Translations under genes and position numbers: made by a program
Notes under the pieces: model-generated
Seen by the model: the letters and a program-made list of their open reading frames with translations, nothing else
Database searches by the model: none
Told to the model about the DNA's origin: nothing
Source of the DNA: Streptomyces formicae
GTDB lineage: Bacteria > Actinomycetota > Actinomycetes > Streptomycetales > Streptomycetaceae
Direction: 5' to 3'
Assembly: GCF_022647665.1 (NCBI RefSeq)
Contig: NZ_CP071872.1
Coordinates: forward strand, 1,550,001-1,614,000
DNA length: 64,000 bases
Part shown: positions 41,208-49,785 of the stretch, piece by piece
Layout of the letters: the number at the start of each line of letters is the position of its first letter
Position numbering within the stretch: the first letter of the stretch is position 1

Positions 41208-41780
41208 TCAGCGCTCCCCGCCAGGGACCCACAGCACGTCCCCGACCTCCTTGTTCGCCACCCTGGCGAGAACGAAGAGCAGATCGGACAGCCTGTTGAG
41301 GTACGTCGCCGTCAGTGAGTTCATCGTCTCGCCGTGCACCTCCAGCGCCGCCCACGTCGAGCGCTCCGCCCGCCGTACGACCGTGCACGCCTGGTGCAGC
41401 AGTGCCGCACCGGGCGTGCCGCCCGGGAGGATGAAGGAGCGGAGCTTTTCCAAGTCCGCCAGGAAGCGGTCGCAGTCCGCTTCCAGCCTGTCGACGTACC
41501 ACTGCTCCACGCGCAGCGGCGGGTACTCCGGGTCCTCCACGACGGGCGTGGACAGATCGGCGCCCACGTCGAAGAGGTCGTTCTGGACCCGGACCAGGAC
41601 CTTCGCGATCTCCTCCGGCAGCCGGCCGAGGGCGATGGCCGTGCCGATGACCGCGTTGGCCTCGTTGGCGTCGGCGTACGCCGAGATCCGCAGATCGGTC
41701 TTGGGCGTCCGGCTCATGTCGCCGAGTGCCGTCGTGCCCTTGTCGCCGGTGCGGGTGTAGATGCGCGTCAGATTGACCAT
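41208..41780 (-). CDS. pduO: Cob(I)alamin adenosyltransferase, PduO type
   Basis: This enzyme makes adenosylcobalamin from cob(I)alamin and ATP. The 190-residue protein has the PduO-type N-terminal ATP site RIYTRTGDKGTTALGD, then AYADANEANAVIG, and the helical core with RRAERSTWAAL and YLNRLSDLLFVLAR. Adenosylcobalamin is the cofactor of methylmalonyl-CoA mutase, whose partners Mce and MeaB are encoded at 59080-61880. The ATG gives the family start MVNLTRIYTRTGD. Confidence 0.95.
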   Translation of the reverse strand: MVNLTRIYTRTGDKGTTALGDMSRTPKTDLRISAYADANEANAVIGTAIALGRLPEEIAKVLVRVQNDLFDVGADLSTPVVEDPEYPPLRVEQWYVDRLEADCDRFLADLEKLRSFILPGGTPGAALLHQACTVVRRAERSTWAALEVHGETMNSLTATYLNRLSDLLFVLARVANKEVGDVLWVPGGER

Positions 41781-41809
41781 GCGGCCAGCCTAGATCCGCA
41801 TCGCCTCGG

Positions 41810-41872
41810 TCACGCGCCCGCCTTCCGGAAGACACGGGTGCCGACCGTCACGCCGAGCACCGCGAGACTACT
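41810..41872 (-). pseudogene. 3' remnant of a gene, ABC permease-like
   Basis: Reading leftwards, the minus strand encodes SSLAVLGVTVGTRVFRKAGA and a stop at 41810-41812. A hydrophobic helix followed by a basic tail is the usual end of ABC-2 permeases. The frame has no body: upstream sequence belongs to an oppositely oriented remnant. The two fragments meet near 41866. Confidence 0.45.
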
Positions 41873-42093
41873 TCCCGGCCAAGGAGACCGGCGCCGCACC
41901 CGGCGACGTGATGCCGTCCCTGATGGCCGGCCGGATCAACTGGGTGTACGAGACCGTCATGGGCGTCATCGGGCAGGCGATGATGGCCGGGCGGCGGCCC
42001 GCCGAGGTCTCCCGCGAGGTGCTCGCCCTCATCGACGAGATGGAGGACCTCCTCAGCGAGCGGGTCCTCGGCTACGCGGTACGTCCGAGCTGA
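41866..42093 (+). pseudogene. 3' remnant of an unidentified gene
   Basis: The plus strand encodes DYFPAKETGAAPGDV, then MAGRINWVYETVMGVIGQAM and LALIDEMEDLLSERVLG to a stop at 42091-42093. The sequence looks like true protein (helical, alternating charge) but starts abruptly at the junction with the opposite remnant. An internal ATG at 41908 could give 61 residues. A TetR-type C-terminal domain is possible, but I cannot name the family. Confidence 0.45.
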
Positions 42094-42221
42094 CGGCCCG
42101 TAGTGATGTGATGTCTGTCGGCTGACACGTGACGCGCATCTCTTCGCCGCCACAGGGGGCCCCACGAGCGCTAACCTCCGGCAGAGATCCGACAGGTAAA
42201 CGTGCGTTAAGGGGTGTCGCA

Positions 42222-43070
42222 GTGGCCAGGAAGCTCGCCGTCATCGGGGCCGGACTCATGGGTTCCGGAATCGCGCAGGTCTCCGCCCAGGCGGGCTGGG
42301 ACGTCGTCCTGCGCGACGTCACCGACGCGGCCCTGACGCGCGGCACCGACGGGATCAAGGCGTCGTACGACAAGTTCGTCGCCAAGGGCCGGCTCGAAGC
42401 CGCCGACGCCGAGGCGGCGTTGGCGCGCATCACCACGACCACCGACCTCGACGCGGTCGCCGACGCGGACATCGTCGTCGAGGCCGTCTTCGAGAAGCTG
42501 GAGGTCAAGCACGAGATCTTCCGGACGCTCGACAAGCTCGTACGCGACGACGCGGTGCTCGCCTCCAACACCTCCGCCATCCCGATCACGAAGATCGCGG
42601 CCGTGACGGACCGTCCGGAGCGCGTCGTCGGCGCCCACTTCTTCTCGCCCGTCCCGATGATGCAGCTCTGCGAACTCGTCCGCGGCTACAAGACCAGCGA
42701 CGAAACCCTCGCCACCGCCCGCGAGTTCGCCGAGTCCGTCGGCAAGACCTGCATCGTCGTCAACCGCGACGTCGCCGGCTTCGTCACCACCCGCCTCATC
42801 TCGGCGCTCGTCGTCGAGGCCGCCAAGCTGTACGAGTCGGGCGTGGCGACCGCCGAGGACATCGACATCGCCTGCAAGCTCGGCTTCGGCCACGCGATGG
42901 GCCCGCTCGCCACCGCCGACCTGACCGGCGTCGACATCCTGCTCCACGCGACCGGCAACATCTACACCGAGTCGCAGGACGAGAAGTTCGCCCCGCCGGA
43001 GCTGATGCGCCGGATGGTGGACGCCGGTGACATCGGGCGCAAGAGCGGGCAGGGCTTCTACACGTACTGA
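42222..43070 (+). CDS. 3-hydroxybutyryl-CoA dehydrogenase
   Basis: This NAD-dependent enzyme interconverts 3-hydroxybutyryl-CoA and acetoacetyl-CoA. The 282-residue protein has the NAD-binding VIGAGLMGSGIAQVSA, VVEAVFEKLEVKHEIF, SNTSAIPITKIA and the catalytic His/Glu region GAHFFSPVPMMQLCELVRG, followed by DVAGFVTTRLISAL and GPLATADLTGVDI. GTG 42222 has AAGGGG seven bases upstream. It may supply acyl-CoA units with the acetyl-CoA acetyltransferase at 59668, although the genes are far apart. Confidence 0.94.
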   Translation: MARKLAVIGAGLMGSGIAQVSAQAGWDVVLRDVTDAALTRGTDGIKASYDKFVAKGRLEAADAEAALARITTTTDLDAVADADIVVEAVFEKLEVKHEIFRTLDKLVRDDAVLASNTSAIPITKIAAVTDRPERVVGAHFFSPVPMMQLCELVRGYKTSDETLATAREFAESVGKTCIVVNRDVAGFVTTRLISALVVEAAKLYESGVATAEDIDIACKLGFGHAMGPLATADLTGVDILLHATGNIYTESQDEKFAPPELMRRMVDAGDIGRKSGQGFYTY

Positions 43071-43248
43071 TCCACCAGGCACCCCGCACGCGCCTGCGCA
43101 CCATCACCCCACAGGGTGAATTCGGTATCGGTTCGCTTACGGACGGCAACTTCTGTGCCCGAACGGCAGTCAGTTGTTGCAAGAAAGAGGAGCGGACGGC
43201 AGGGCACTGCAGACAGCCTGAAGACAAAAGCACTCTCGGGGAGCGCAT

Positions 43249-43572
43249 ATGCACATCAGGGGCGACCACGCCGAGCTGGTCGTCGGGGGCCGCCTCGACG
43301 TCCGCAGCGCGGCGGACGCCCGTACGGTCCTGCACTCGGCCGTCGACGACGGAGTCGGCGACCTGGTGCTCGACCTGACCGGTCTGGACTCCTGGGACGC
43401 CACCGGGCTCGGGGTCATCATGGGCGCGCACCGGAGAGCGGGCCGCTGCGGCCGGCGGCTCGTCCTGCGCGGCGTACCGCCGCAGATGCAGCGCCTCCTG
43501 GTGGCCACCCGGCTGCACCGGATCCTGGCCATCGAGGGCGGGATCGCCGCGGAGTCGCTGCCGCGGGTGTGA
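43249..43572 (+). CDS. STAS-domain anti-sigma factor antagonist-like protein
   Basis: The 107-residue protein is a single STAS domain with strand-helix pattern LVVGGRLDVRSAADAR, LVLDLTGLDSWDATGLGV and GRRLVLRGVPPQMQRLL. SpoIIAA-type proteins have D-S-S-G-L-G with a phosphorylated Ser; here it is D-A-T-G-L-G, so the usual Ser is Ala and only the next Thr could be modified. GGGGAG precedes the ATG. No sigma factor or anti-sigma kinase gene is adjacent. Confidence 0.85.
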   Translation: MHIRGDHAELVVGGRLDVRSAADARTVLHSAVDDGVGDLVLDLTGLDSWDATGLGVIMGAHRRAGRCGRRLVLRGVPPQMQRLLVATRLHRILAIEGGIAAESLPRV

Positions 43573-43631
43573 CCCCGCGACCGGCCCTTGACGACCTGGC
43601 CTCCCGGCTCATCGGGCGATCCGGGTCATCG

Positions 43632-43658
43632 CGGCCATCCCGGCCATCCCGGCCAACC
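43632..43658 (+). repeat. Three tandem 9-bp repeats
   Basis: CGGCCATCC, CGGCCATCC and CGGCCAACC follow each other in the gap between the STAS and NTPase genes. They are short enough to have arisen by slippage. Confidence 0.5.
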
Positions 43659-43865
43659 CGGCAGGACGCGCAATCCTCACGAGACCGTGACGTCCTGGGC
43701 GCCCCGGCACCCCGGCTGTTCCCGGACGCCGTACGAAGGTCTAGGGTTCGGTCGCCTGCCGATTGACGGACCCATGCGGCAGGCACCGGACCAGAAGCGA
43801 CAGCGGAGCGTGCAGACAGGCCGGGAGGGGCTTCCGCACGAGACGCCATCTGGGGGGCTTTGACC

Positions 43866-46340
43866 ATGGACCCGAACAACCGGGACCCGGAAGAGTACGG
43901 CCACGACACCGACCGCTACGACGAGGGCGACGGCACCGCGGCCGGTGCGTCGCGCCCGCCGCGCGACGCGCTGCCCGAGCTCGGGCAGAAGGCAGCCGCG
44001 CCCGCCCGCACGGTCCGGCTCGTCTCCGGGGACTTCCTGCTCACCGTCAACCCCGTCGACGGCAGCGAGATCGAGCCCTGCCCGCCGGGCGAGCAGCCCT
44101 CCCCGCCGGCCCGGCACGCCGCCGAGCAGCGCGAGGAACTGCGCCGCGCCGCCCAGCCGCCCGTACCGCCCGGCCCCGCCGCACCGCCGCTGCCGTTCCT
44201 GGAGCGCGAGGAACAGCGCGAGCGGCTGCTGCGCCTGCTCGGGCGCGGCCGCTCCGTCCGGCTGACCGGACCCGCGGGCTCCGGCAGGACCACCCTCCTG
44301 GACATCGTTGCCGCCGACTGCGCCGACCTCGCCCCCGACGGCGTCGTACGCCTCTCCGGCCACCACCGCACCGCCACCGAGCTGCTGTACGAGCTCCTCG
44401 CCGCCGTCCACCGCGTACCGCAGCACCGCCCCGACCGCGCCGGACTGCTCGAACTGGTCCGCGGCATAGGCGCCGTCGTCCTCGTCGACGACCTCGAATT
44501 CGGCGGCAGCGCACTGGACGAACTGCTCGAAGCCACGCCCGAATGCGCCTTCCTGCTCGCCGCCACACCCGACGTCGCGGCGCCCTCACCCGACTCCCAC
44601 CTCGAAGAGGTCTTCCTCCAGGGCCTCGGCCGCAGCGCCACGCTGGAGCTCCTGGAGCGGGCCGTGGAACGGCCGCTCACCGACGAGGAGTCGAACTGGG
44701 CGGGCGACCTGTGGTTCGAGTCGGAGGGCCTGCCGCTGCGCTTCGTCCAGGCGGGCGCGCTGCTGCGGCAGCGTGACGCGCTGCGCATCCCCGACCCCGA
44801 CCCGGTGGACGAGGACGACGAGAACGTCTTCGCCGACGGCCACGACGCGCCGCTGCCGACGCTGGGGGAGGGCGCGGCGCCCGCCGCGCTGCTCGCCTCC
44901 CGGCTCAGCGAATCGGCCCGTGAGGCCCTGCGGTTCGCCGTCGCCCTCGGCGGAGAGGTGCCGCATCAGGCCCATCTGCCGGCGCTCGTCGGCGACACCC
45001 ACGCGGACGCCGCGCTCGGCGAGCTGACGAGCTGCGGGCTGCTCACGCCCGTCGGCTCGCGCTACCGGCTCGCCTCGGGCGTCGCCACCCAGCTGGAGGC
45101 CGAGGGGTACGGCGAGGGCGCCGTAGCCCGCGCCCACACCGCCGCCCAGCACTACGCCTGGTGGGCAGGCCACCCCTCGGTCGCCGCCGAACGGGCCGCG
45201 GCCGAGGCGGACGCGGTGCTCGCGGCGATGACCTCACTGGTGCCGGGCAGCGAGGCGGGACACCCGAGCGCGGCCGTGCTGCTCGCGCGCAGCGCCGCGC
45301 CCGCCTTCGCGGCGGGGCTGCACTGGGGGGCCTGGGAGCGGGTCCTGCGGACCGGGCAGGAAGCGGCCCGTATCGCGGGCGAAGTCGCCGAAGAGGCGTA
45401 CTTCCACCACGAACTCGGCGTCCTCGCGCTGTGCGCGGGGAACCTGGACCGGGCGCGCGCCGAGCTCGAAGCCTCCATCGCGCTGCGCGGCGCACTCGCC
45501 GACAAGAGCGGAACGGTCGCGGGCCGGCGCGCCCTCGCCCTCGTCACCGACCGCGAGAGCACCGCCCCGGCGGTGGAGGCGGTCCCGGCCGCGGTGACCC
45601 CACCCGCGGACGTACCGGTGGCCGTGCTGCCGCCGGCGGAGCCCTTGGTCACCCGCGAGGACACCCCGCCACCCGCGGCGCTCCTGGACCGCCTCCGCCG
45701 CACGGTCCTCTCCGGCACCCGCCGCAACGTGGCCGCCGCCGGAGCGGGCGCGCTGCTGGCCGCGGTCCTCGGCACGGTGGTCACCCTGGGCGCGACGGCG
45801 GGCAACGACGAGCCGGCGGACCGGGTGACGAACGAGCAGTCGGCGACGGAGGACGACGGCGACAGCGGCGACGGCCTCACGGCGGAGCAGCCGTCCGAGT
45901 CCCCGACACGCAGCCCGTCGCCCACGAAGAGCCCCCCGGACCGCTCCACGGCCCCGTCCGCGTCGGCTCCGGGCGCCCAGGACGGCCCCTCGACCCCCGG
46001 CGGGGGTGCGTCGACGACGACAGGGGGCAACCCGGGGCCGACGGGCGGGGGGAGCCACAGCGGCGGTACGTCGCCGACCCCGACGACGAGCGGCAGTACG
46101 ACGACGTCGCCGTCGCCCACGTCGAGTGGCACCTCGTCACCCTCGCCGACGTCGAGCGGCACGTCGTCGCCGCCCACGACGGGCACGCCGTCGTCGAGCA
46201 GCACGACGACGACCGGGACGCCCGGCGAAACGTCGGCCGGCACGACGGGTGAGACCGACGGCGGGGCGACGACCGGCACCACGGGCAGCACGACGGAGGG
46301 CGCGGGCGGCGGCACGACGTCGGGCGGTTCGGCGGGCTGA
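43866..46340 (+). CDS. Membrane-anchored STAND/AAA-like NTPase with Ser/Thr-rich tail
   Basis: The 824-residue protein begins with an acidic, Pro-rich region. An ATPase-like domain follows from about residue 115, with Walker A GPAGSGRTTLL, where Arg replaces the usual Lys, and Walker B GAVVLVDDLEFGGSALD. An Ala-rich helical region (about 330-570) resembles TPR-like repeats. One membrane segment (about 620-650, LLAAVLGTVVTLG) leads to about 170 residues of Ser/Thr/Gly/Pro outside the cell. ATG 43866 has GGGGGG seven bases upstream. The function is unknown; a signalling scaffold is inference. Confidence 0.75.
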   Translation: MDPNNRDPEEYGHDTDRYDEGDGTAAGASRPPRDALPELGQKAAAPARTVRLVSGDFLLTVNPVDGSEIEPCPPGEQPSPPARHAAEQREELRRAAQPPVPPGPAAPPLPFLEREEQRERLLRLLGRGRSVRLTGPAGSGRTTLLDIVAADCADLAPDGVVRLSGHHRTATELLYELLAAVHRVPQHRPDRAGLLELVRGIGAVVLVDDLEFGGSALDELLEATPECAFLLAATPDVAAPSPDSHLEEVFLQGLGRSATLELLERAVERPLTDEESNWAGDLWFESEGLPLRFVQAGALLRQRDALRIPDPDPVDEDDENVFADGHDAPLPTLGEGAAPAALLASRLSESAREALRFAVALGGEVPHQAHLPALVGDTHADAALGELTSCGLLTPVGSRYRLASGVATQLEAEGYGEGAVARAHTAAQHYAWWAGHPSVAAERAAAEADAVLAAMTSLVPGSEAGHPSAAVLLARSAAPAFAAGLHWGAWERVLRTGQEAARIAGEVAEEAYFHHELGVLALCAGNLDRARAELEASIALRGALADKSGTVAGRRALALVTDRESTAPAVEAVPAAVTPPADVPVAVLPPAEPLVTREDTPPPAALLDRLRRTVLSGTRRNVAAAGAGALLAAVLGTVVTLGATAGNDEPADRVTNEQSATEDDGDSGDGLTAEQPSESPTRSPSPTKSPPDRSTAPSASAPGAQDGPSTPGGGASTTTGGNPGPTGGGSHSGGTSPTPTTSGSTTTSPSPTSSGTSSPSPTSSGTSSPPTTGTPSSSSTTTTGTPGETSAGTTGETDGGATTGTTGSTTEGAGGGTTSGGSAG

Positions 46341-46371
46341 CCGGGGATTTCCCCCCAACCCGCCCCTTCCC

Positions 46372-46398
46372 GAGTCCGGGGGCTCCGCCCCCGGACTC
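46372..46398 (+). terminator. Terminator after NTPase gene
   Basis: GAGTCCGGGGGC (46372-46383) pairs perfectly with 46387-46398 over a 3-nt loop, 31 bp after the stop. Confidence 0.8.
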
Positions 46399-46605
46399 CT
46401 ACGGGTGCGTCCTCACGGGGGCTGACGCCCCGAACCCCCTGCGGGGCAGCTCCGCGCCGCATGGGCGCGCACACCGAAACGCGCAGGCGGCGTCCGGGCC
46501 CCCGGGGCGGGGCCGTGGAGGTCGCCCGCGAGGAGTCGAGCCCGGAGCACCCCCGCCACTCATCGGTGGCAGCCGCAGGCTGGGGGAACCCAGCTCGTGG
46601 GGGCC

Positions 46606-46640
46606 CACGGGGGGGGCGTCAGCCCCCGTGCCCCCCCGTG
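46606..46640 (-). terminator. Terminator after nucS
   Basis: CACGGGGGGG (46606-46615) pairs with CCCCCCCGTG (46631-46640), with a nested GGGGG/CCCCC pairing. It lies 11 bp beyond the nucS stop on the minus strand. Confidence 0.7.
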
Positions 46641-46650
46641 TTCAGAACAG

Positions 46651-47313
46651 TCAGAACAGGCGGAGCTTGTCGTCCTCGAGGCCGCGCATGGCGTCGTAGT
46701 CCAGGACGACGCAGCCGATGCCGCGGTCCGTCGCCAGCACGCGCGCCTGGGGCTTGATCTCCTGCGCCGCGAACACGCCGCGCACCGGCGCCAGATGGGG
46801 GTCGCGGTTCAGCAGCTCCAGGTAGCGCGTGAGCTGTTCGACGCCGTCGATCTCACCGCGGCGCTTGATCTCGACCGCGACCGTCGCGCCGTCGGAGTCC
46901 CGGCACAGGATGTCCACGGGGCCGATCGCCGTGGGGTATTCGCGGCGGATCAGGCTGTAGCCCTCGCCGAGTGTCTCGATACGGTCCGCCAGCAGCTCCT
47001 GGAGGTGCGCTTCCACGCCGTCCTTGATGAGGCCGGGGTCGACGCCCAGTTCGTGGGACGAGTCGTGGAGAACTTCCTCCATCGTGATGATCAGTTTCTC
47101 GCCCGCCTTGTTCACCACGGTCCAGACATTGTCGTCGCCCTCCTTCAGCGTGCAGGGCGGCGACATCCAGTTCAATGGTTTGTAGGCCCGGTCATCGGCG
47201 TGGATGGAGACACTCCCGTCGGCCTTGACGAGGATGAGCCGGGGCGCGGAGGGCAGGTGGGCTGTGAGCCGGCCCGCGTAATCCACGGAACAGCGGGCGA
47301 TGACGAGACGCAT
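46651..47313 (-). CDS. nucS: Mismatch endonuclease NucS/EndoMS
   Basis: NucS cuts both strands at mismatches and gives non-canonical mismatch repair in actinobacteria, which lack MutS/MutL. The 220-residue protein has an N-terminal beta domain starting [16 protein letters not shown] and a RecB-like nuclease domain with catalytic residues in [12 protein letters not shown] and [13 protein letters not shown], then [11 protein letters not shown]. The C-terminus LRLF resembles a clamp-binding tail. ATG 47313 is chosen to give the conserved start. Confidence 0.95.
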   Translation of the reverse strand: MRLVIARCSVDYAGRLTAHLPSAPRLILVKADGSVSIHADDRAYKPLNWMSPPCTLKEGDDNVWTVVNKAGEKLIITMEEVLHDSSHELGVDPGLIKDGVEAHLQELLADRIETLGEGYSLIRREYPTAIGPVDILCRDSDGATVAVEIKRRGEIDGVEQLTRYLELLNRDPHLAPVRGVFAAQEIKPQARVLATDRGIGCVVLDYDAMRGLEDDKLRLF

Positions 47314-47629
47314 GGTCGGCAACGCTACTCGACGGACCGGCCTCCGCGCGATTCCCGTCCGTCCCTCCCCTCACACCCGGCTCACACTCGGCTCGTACCG
47401 CTGCCGGCCGTGGCCGAGACCCATCGGCCCGCCCCTCTTGTCCGCAATCGTTATTGGCCGGTTGTGTTCCCATTCTCCTGGTGCCGACCAGGCAGCGCGC
47501 CTAACGTGGAAGCGGGAGGTCGTCGGCCGTGCACTCTGTGTTGCCGTGATCGGCCGTGCTCAGTCATGCGCAGACGTCCTCCTTCCCTGCCCGTAAGGCC
47601 CGGACTCCGGGGTCGCGAGAGGAGAACCC
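47314..47629. other. Divergent promoter region of nucS and the 130-residue protein gene
   Basis: No gene is found in these 316 bp. A small inverted repeat CCTGGT-GCCG-ACCAGG lies near 47480, and TAACGT near 47502 may be a -10 box for the rightward gene. Confidence 0.4.
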
Positions 47630-48022
47630 ATGTCGCTCGACGTCTCACCGGCGCTGTTGGATCAGGCCGAGCGAGGCGAGGTCGACGAAGCTGCATTCGT
47701 CGACTGCGTCCGGACCTCCCTGCCCTATGCATGGGAGATGATCAGTTCTCTGGTGGCTCAGCTGAAGGTCGACGGCGGAGAGTTCGCCGACAACCAGACG
47801 CCGCCGCCGGACGAGAAGGCACGTGGTCAGCTGTTGCGCGCACTCGCAAGTGATGCCATCCGGGGCGCCCTGCAGCGGCACTTCGGCGTACGACTCGCAT
47901 TCCAGAACTGCCACCGCGTCGCGGTGTTCCCGCTGGACTCCTCGGTGGACGAGCGGCTCGCCCGCTTCACCTCCGTACGGGCCCAGTTGCTCAACCAGTC
48001 GCCCGAACTGCGCGACTGCTGA
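47630..48022 (+). CDS. Conserved Streptomyces protein, SCO5389-like
   Basis: The 130-residue protein (opening MSLDVSPALLDQAERGEVDE, with FVDCVRTSLPYAWEMIS and HFGVRLAFQNCHRVAVFPLD) belongs to a small actinobacterial family I know only by the name SCO5389 family. It is mostly helical, has no signal peptide or membrane segment and no known catalytic motif. GAGAGGAGA precedes the ATG. Its constant place beside nucS in Streptomyces is from memory. The function is unknown. Confidence 0.8.
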   Translation: MSLDVSPALLDQAERGEVDEAAFVDCVRTSLPYAWEMISSLVAQLKVDGGEFADNQTPPPDEKARGQLLRALASDAIRGALQRHFGVRLAFQNCHRVAVFPLDSSVDERLARFTSVRAQLLNQSPELRDC

Positions 48023-48150
48023 TGTCTTCTGCTGCCGCTCCGCACCACCGGAACCATCCCTTGAACCACGGATGCCGGGACGGCAGCCTTCGCCGGGGCG
48101 ACGGGCCGGCGCGGGGAGTGCGGGTCGTACGAGCAGTGCGGCCCGCACGC

Positions 48151-49185
48151 TCAGCGGAGCTGCGGCAGCACCTCCGCGCCCAGCCGCCGGACGTTCTCCT
48201 CGGTCGCGGCGAGGTCCCCGGAGCCCTCGACGAGCAGCGCGAAGCGCGTGATGCCCGTACGCTCCGAGGTCGCCGCGAGCCGGTCGGCGGCGAGCTGCGG
48301 CGGGCCCACCGGATGCAGCCCGCACAGCAGCTCCGTGTACGCCACGGGATCGCGCATCGCGCGGTGCCTGCCGTCGACCGTCACATGGGCGTCGAGCCCC
48401 TTTTTCAGCCAGCCCGGCATCGCCTTCAGCAGTGTCTCCTCGGCCTCCGGGCGGCCGTCCGCGATCTGCGCCACACCGGCCGACACATGCCCGGCGCGCG
48501 CGACCTCGTCCGGCGAGCGGCCCGCCGCGAGGGCGTGCCGCCGCCACATCGCGACCATCTCCGCCTTGTCCTCGTCGCCGCAGTGCATCCCGAGCAGCAT
48601 CGGCAGCCCGCGCTCGGCCGCGAGCCGGACGCTCGCGGGGGAGGTGCACGCCACGATCACCTCGGGACCCTCGTCCCCGCCGTCGAGCAGCAGCTCGTCC
48701 GGCCTTGGTACGACGGGGACTTCACGGAAGGCGAACCGCTCGCCCCGGGCCGACACTCGGGGGTCGCGCAGCCAGCGCAGCAGCAGGTCCAGCGACTCGG
48801 GGAAGCCCTTCTCGTACGCGGCGAGACCGGAACCGAAGACCTCCAGGTCGACCCACGGCCCGCCGCGGCCCACGCCGAGCGAGAACCGCCCGCCGGACGT
48901 GAGGTGCAGCAGGGCCGTCTGCTCGCCCAGCGCCACCGGGTGGGCGGTCGGCAGCACGCTCACCGCCGTGCCGACCCGGATCCGCTCGGTGCGGCCGAGC
49001 AGCAGGGCCGCGAGTGTCACGGCCGACGGGCACACCCCGTACGGTACGAAGTGGTGCTCGGCAAGCCAGACCGAGTCGAGCCCGGCTGCCTCCGCGGCCT
49101 CCGCGGAGCGCACCGCCCGGTGCAGTGCCTCTCCTTGGCCCTGGCCCGGGAACTGGGCGGCCAGTACAAAAGCTCCAACGCGCAT
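48151..49185 (-). CDS. Luciferase-like flavin-dependent monooxygenase
   Basis: The 344-residue protein is a bacterial-luciferase-fold enzyme that would use reduced FMN or F420. Family motifs include AAGLDSVWLAEHHF near residue 40, RIRVGTAVSVLPTAHPVALGEQ and GGRFSLGVGRGGPWVD. The substrate is unknown. GGAGG lies upstream of the ATG on the minus strand. It is convergent with the preceding gene. Confidence 0.9.
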   Translation of the reverse strand: MRVGAFVLAAQFPGQGQGEALHRAVRSAEAAEAAGLDSVWLAEHHFVPYGVCPSAVTLAALLLGRTERIRVGTAVSVLPTAHPVALGEQTALLHLTSGGRFSLGVGRGGPWVDLEVFGSGLAAYEKGFPESLDLLLRWLRDPRVSARGERFAFREVPVVPRPDELLLDGGDEGPEVIVACTSPASVRLAAERGLPMLLGMHCGDEDKAEMVAMWRRHALAAGRSPDEVARAGHVSAGVAQIADGRPEAEETLLKAMPGWLKKGLDAHVTVDGRHRAMRDPVAYTELLCGLHPVGPPQLAADRLAATSERTGITRFALLVEGSGDLAATEENVRRLGAEVLPQLR

Positions 49186-49399
49186 CGCCTATTGCCTCCT
49201 TGCGGCCGACGCGGCACTCCCCCCACACAGGCAACAACGTCTGACACGTGCCAAAGGCACGGGCACGCGTGAAGTTGTTGCGATTTTCCGGTAACTGGCC
49301 CATGCGGGTACCGCTGCCGCCTACCGTGCGGGACGTCTACCCCTCATCGCGGCCCGTAGGCTGGAAGGGAACTGTCCGGTCTGCCCCGTGAGGTGTCAC

Positions 49400-49729
49400 G
49401 TGTCCCCGCGCCGCAACCGCCCCCGAGGCGGCGAGAAGCCGACCGACCGCGCCGTCGAGGAGGCCGATCGCTATGGCGGCGCTCAGCGGACCGAGAGCTG
49501 GCAGGACGAGGAGTGGTGCGTGCGCCACGTCGCCGGAGCGAGCGCCGCGGGAAAGCGGTACCGCTGCCCCGGCTGCGACCAGGAGATCCCGTCCGGGATG
49601 CCGCACGTGGTGGCGTGGCCGGAGCACGGCGGCGTGGACGACCGCCGCCACTGGCACAAGGCGTGCTGGAACGCGAAGGACCGCCGCACCTCCCGGGTGC
49701 AGCGGTCCCGCAACGCGCCGCGGTACTGA
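49400..49729 (+). CDS. Small zinc-ribbon-like protein
   Basis: The 109-residue basic protein has CPGCDQEI followed by HVVAWPEH and HWHKACW, so Cys and His residues are spaced to bind one zinc. The N-terminus is Arg-rich (SPRRNRPRGGEKP). It is conserved in Streptomyces, where it is often labelled ATP/GTP-binding protein, but I see no P-loop. GTG 49400 has GAGG six bases before it. A nucleic-acid role is inference. Confidence 0.75.
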   Translation: MSPRRNRPRGGEKPTDRAVEEADRYGGAQRTESWQDEEWCVRHVAGASAAGKRYRCPGCDQEIPSGMPHVVAWPEHGGVDDRRHWHKACWNAKDRRTSRVQRSRNAPRY

Positions 49730-49785
49730 CTGATCGACGTATCGGTCGCGTACCCGGCTTCACACCCCGCTTCAGGGGTCTTTCC

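Larger units (their letters stand above)
46341..46650. other. Intergenic region with several GC-rich hairpins
   Basis: No gene is seen between the NTPase gene and nucS, which converge here. Two strong hairpins (46372-46398 and 46606-46640) flank other weaker ones, and CTGGGGGAACCCAG-type short repeats common in Streptomyces occur near 46580. Confidence 0.6.
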
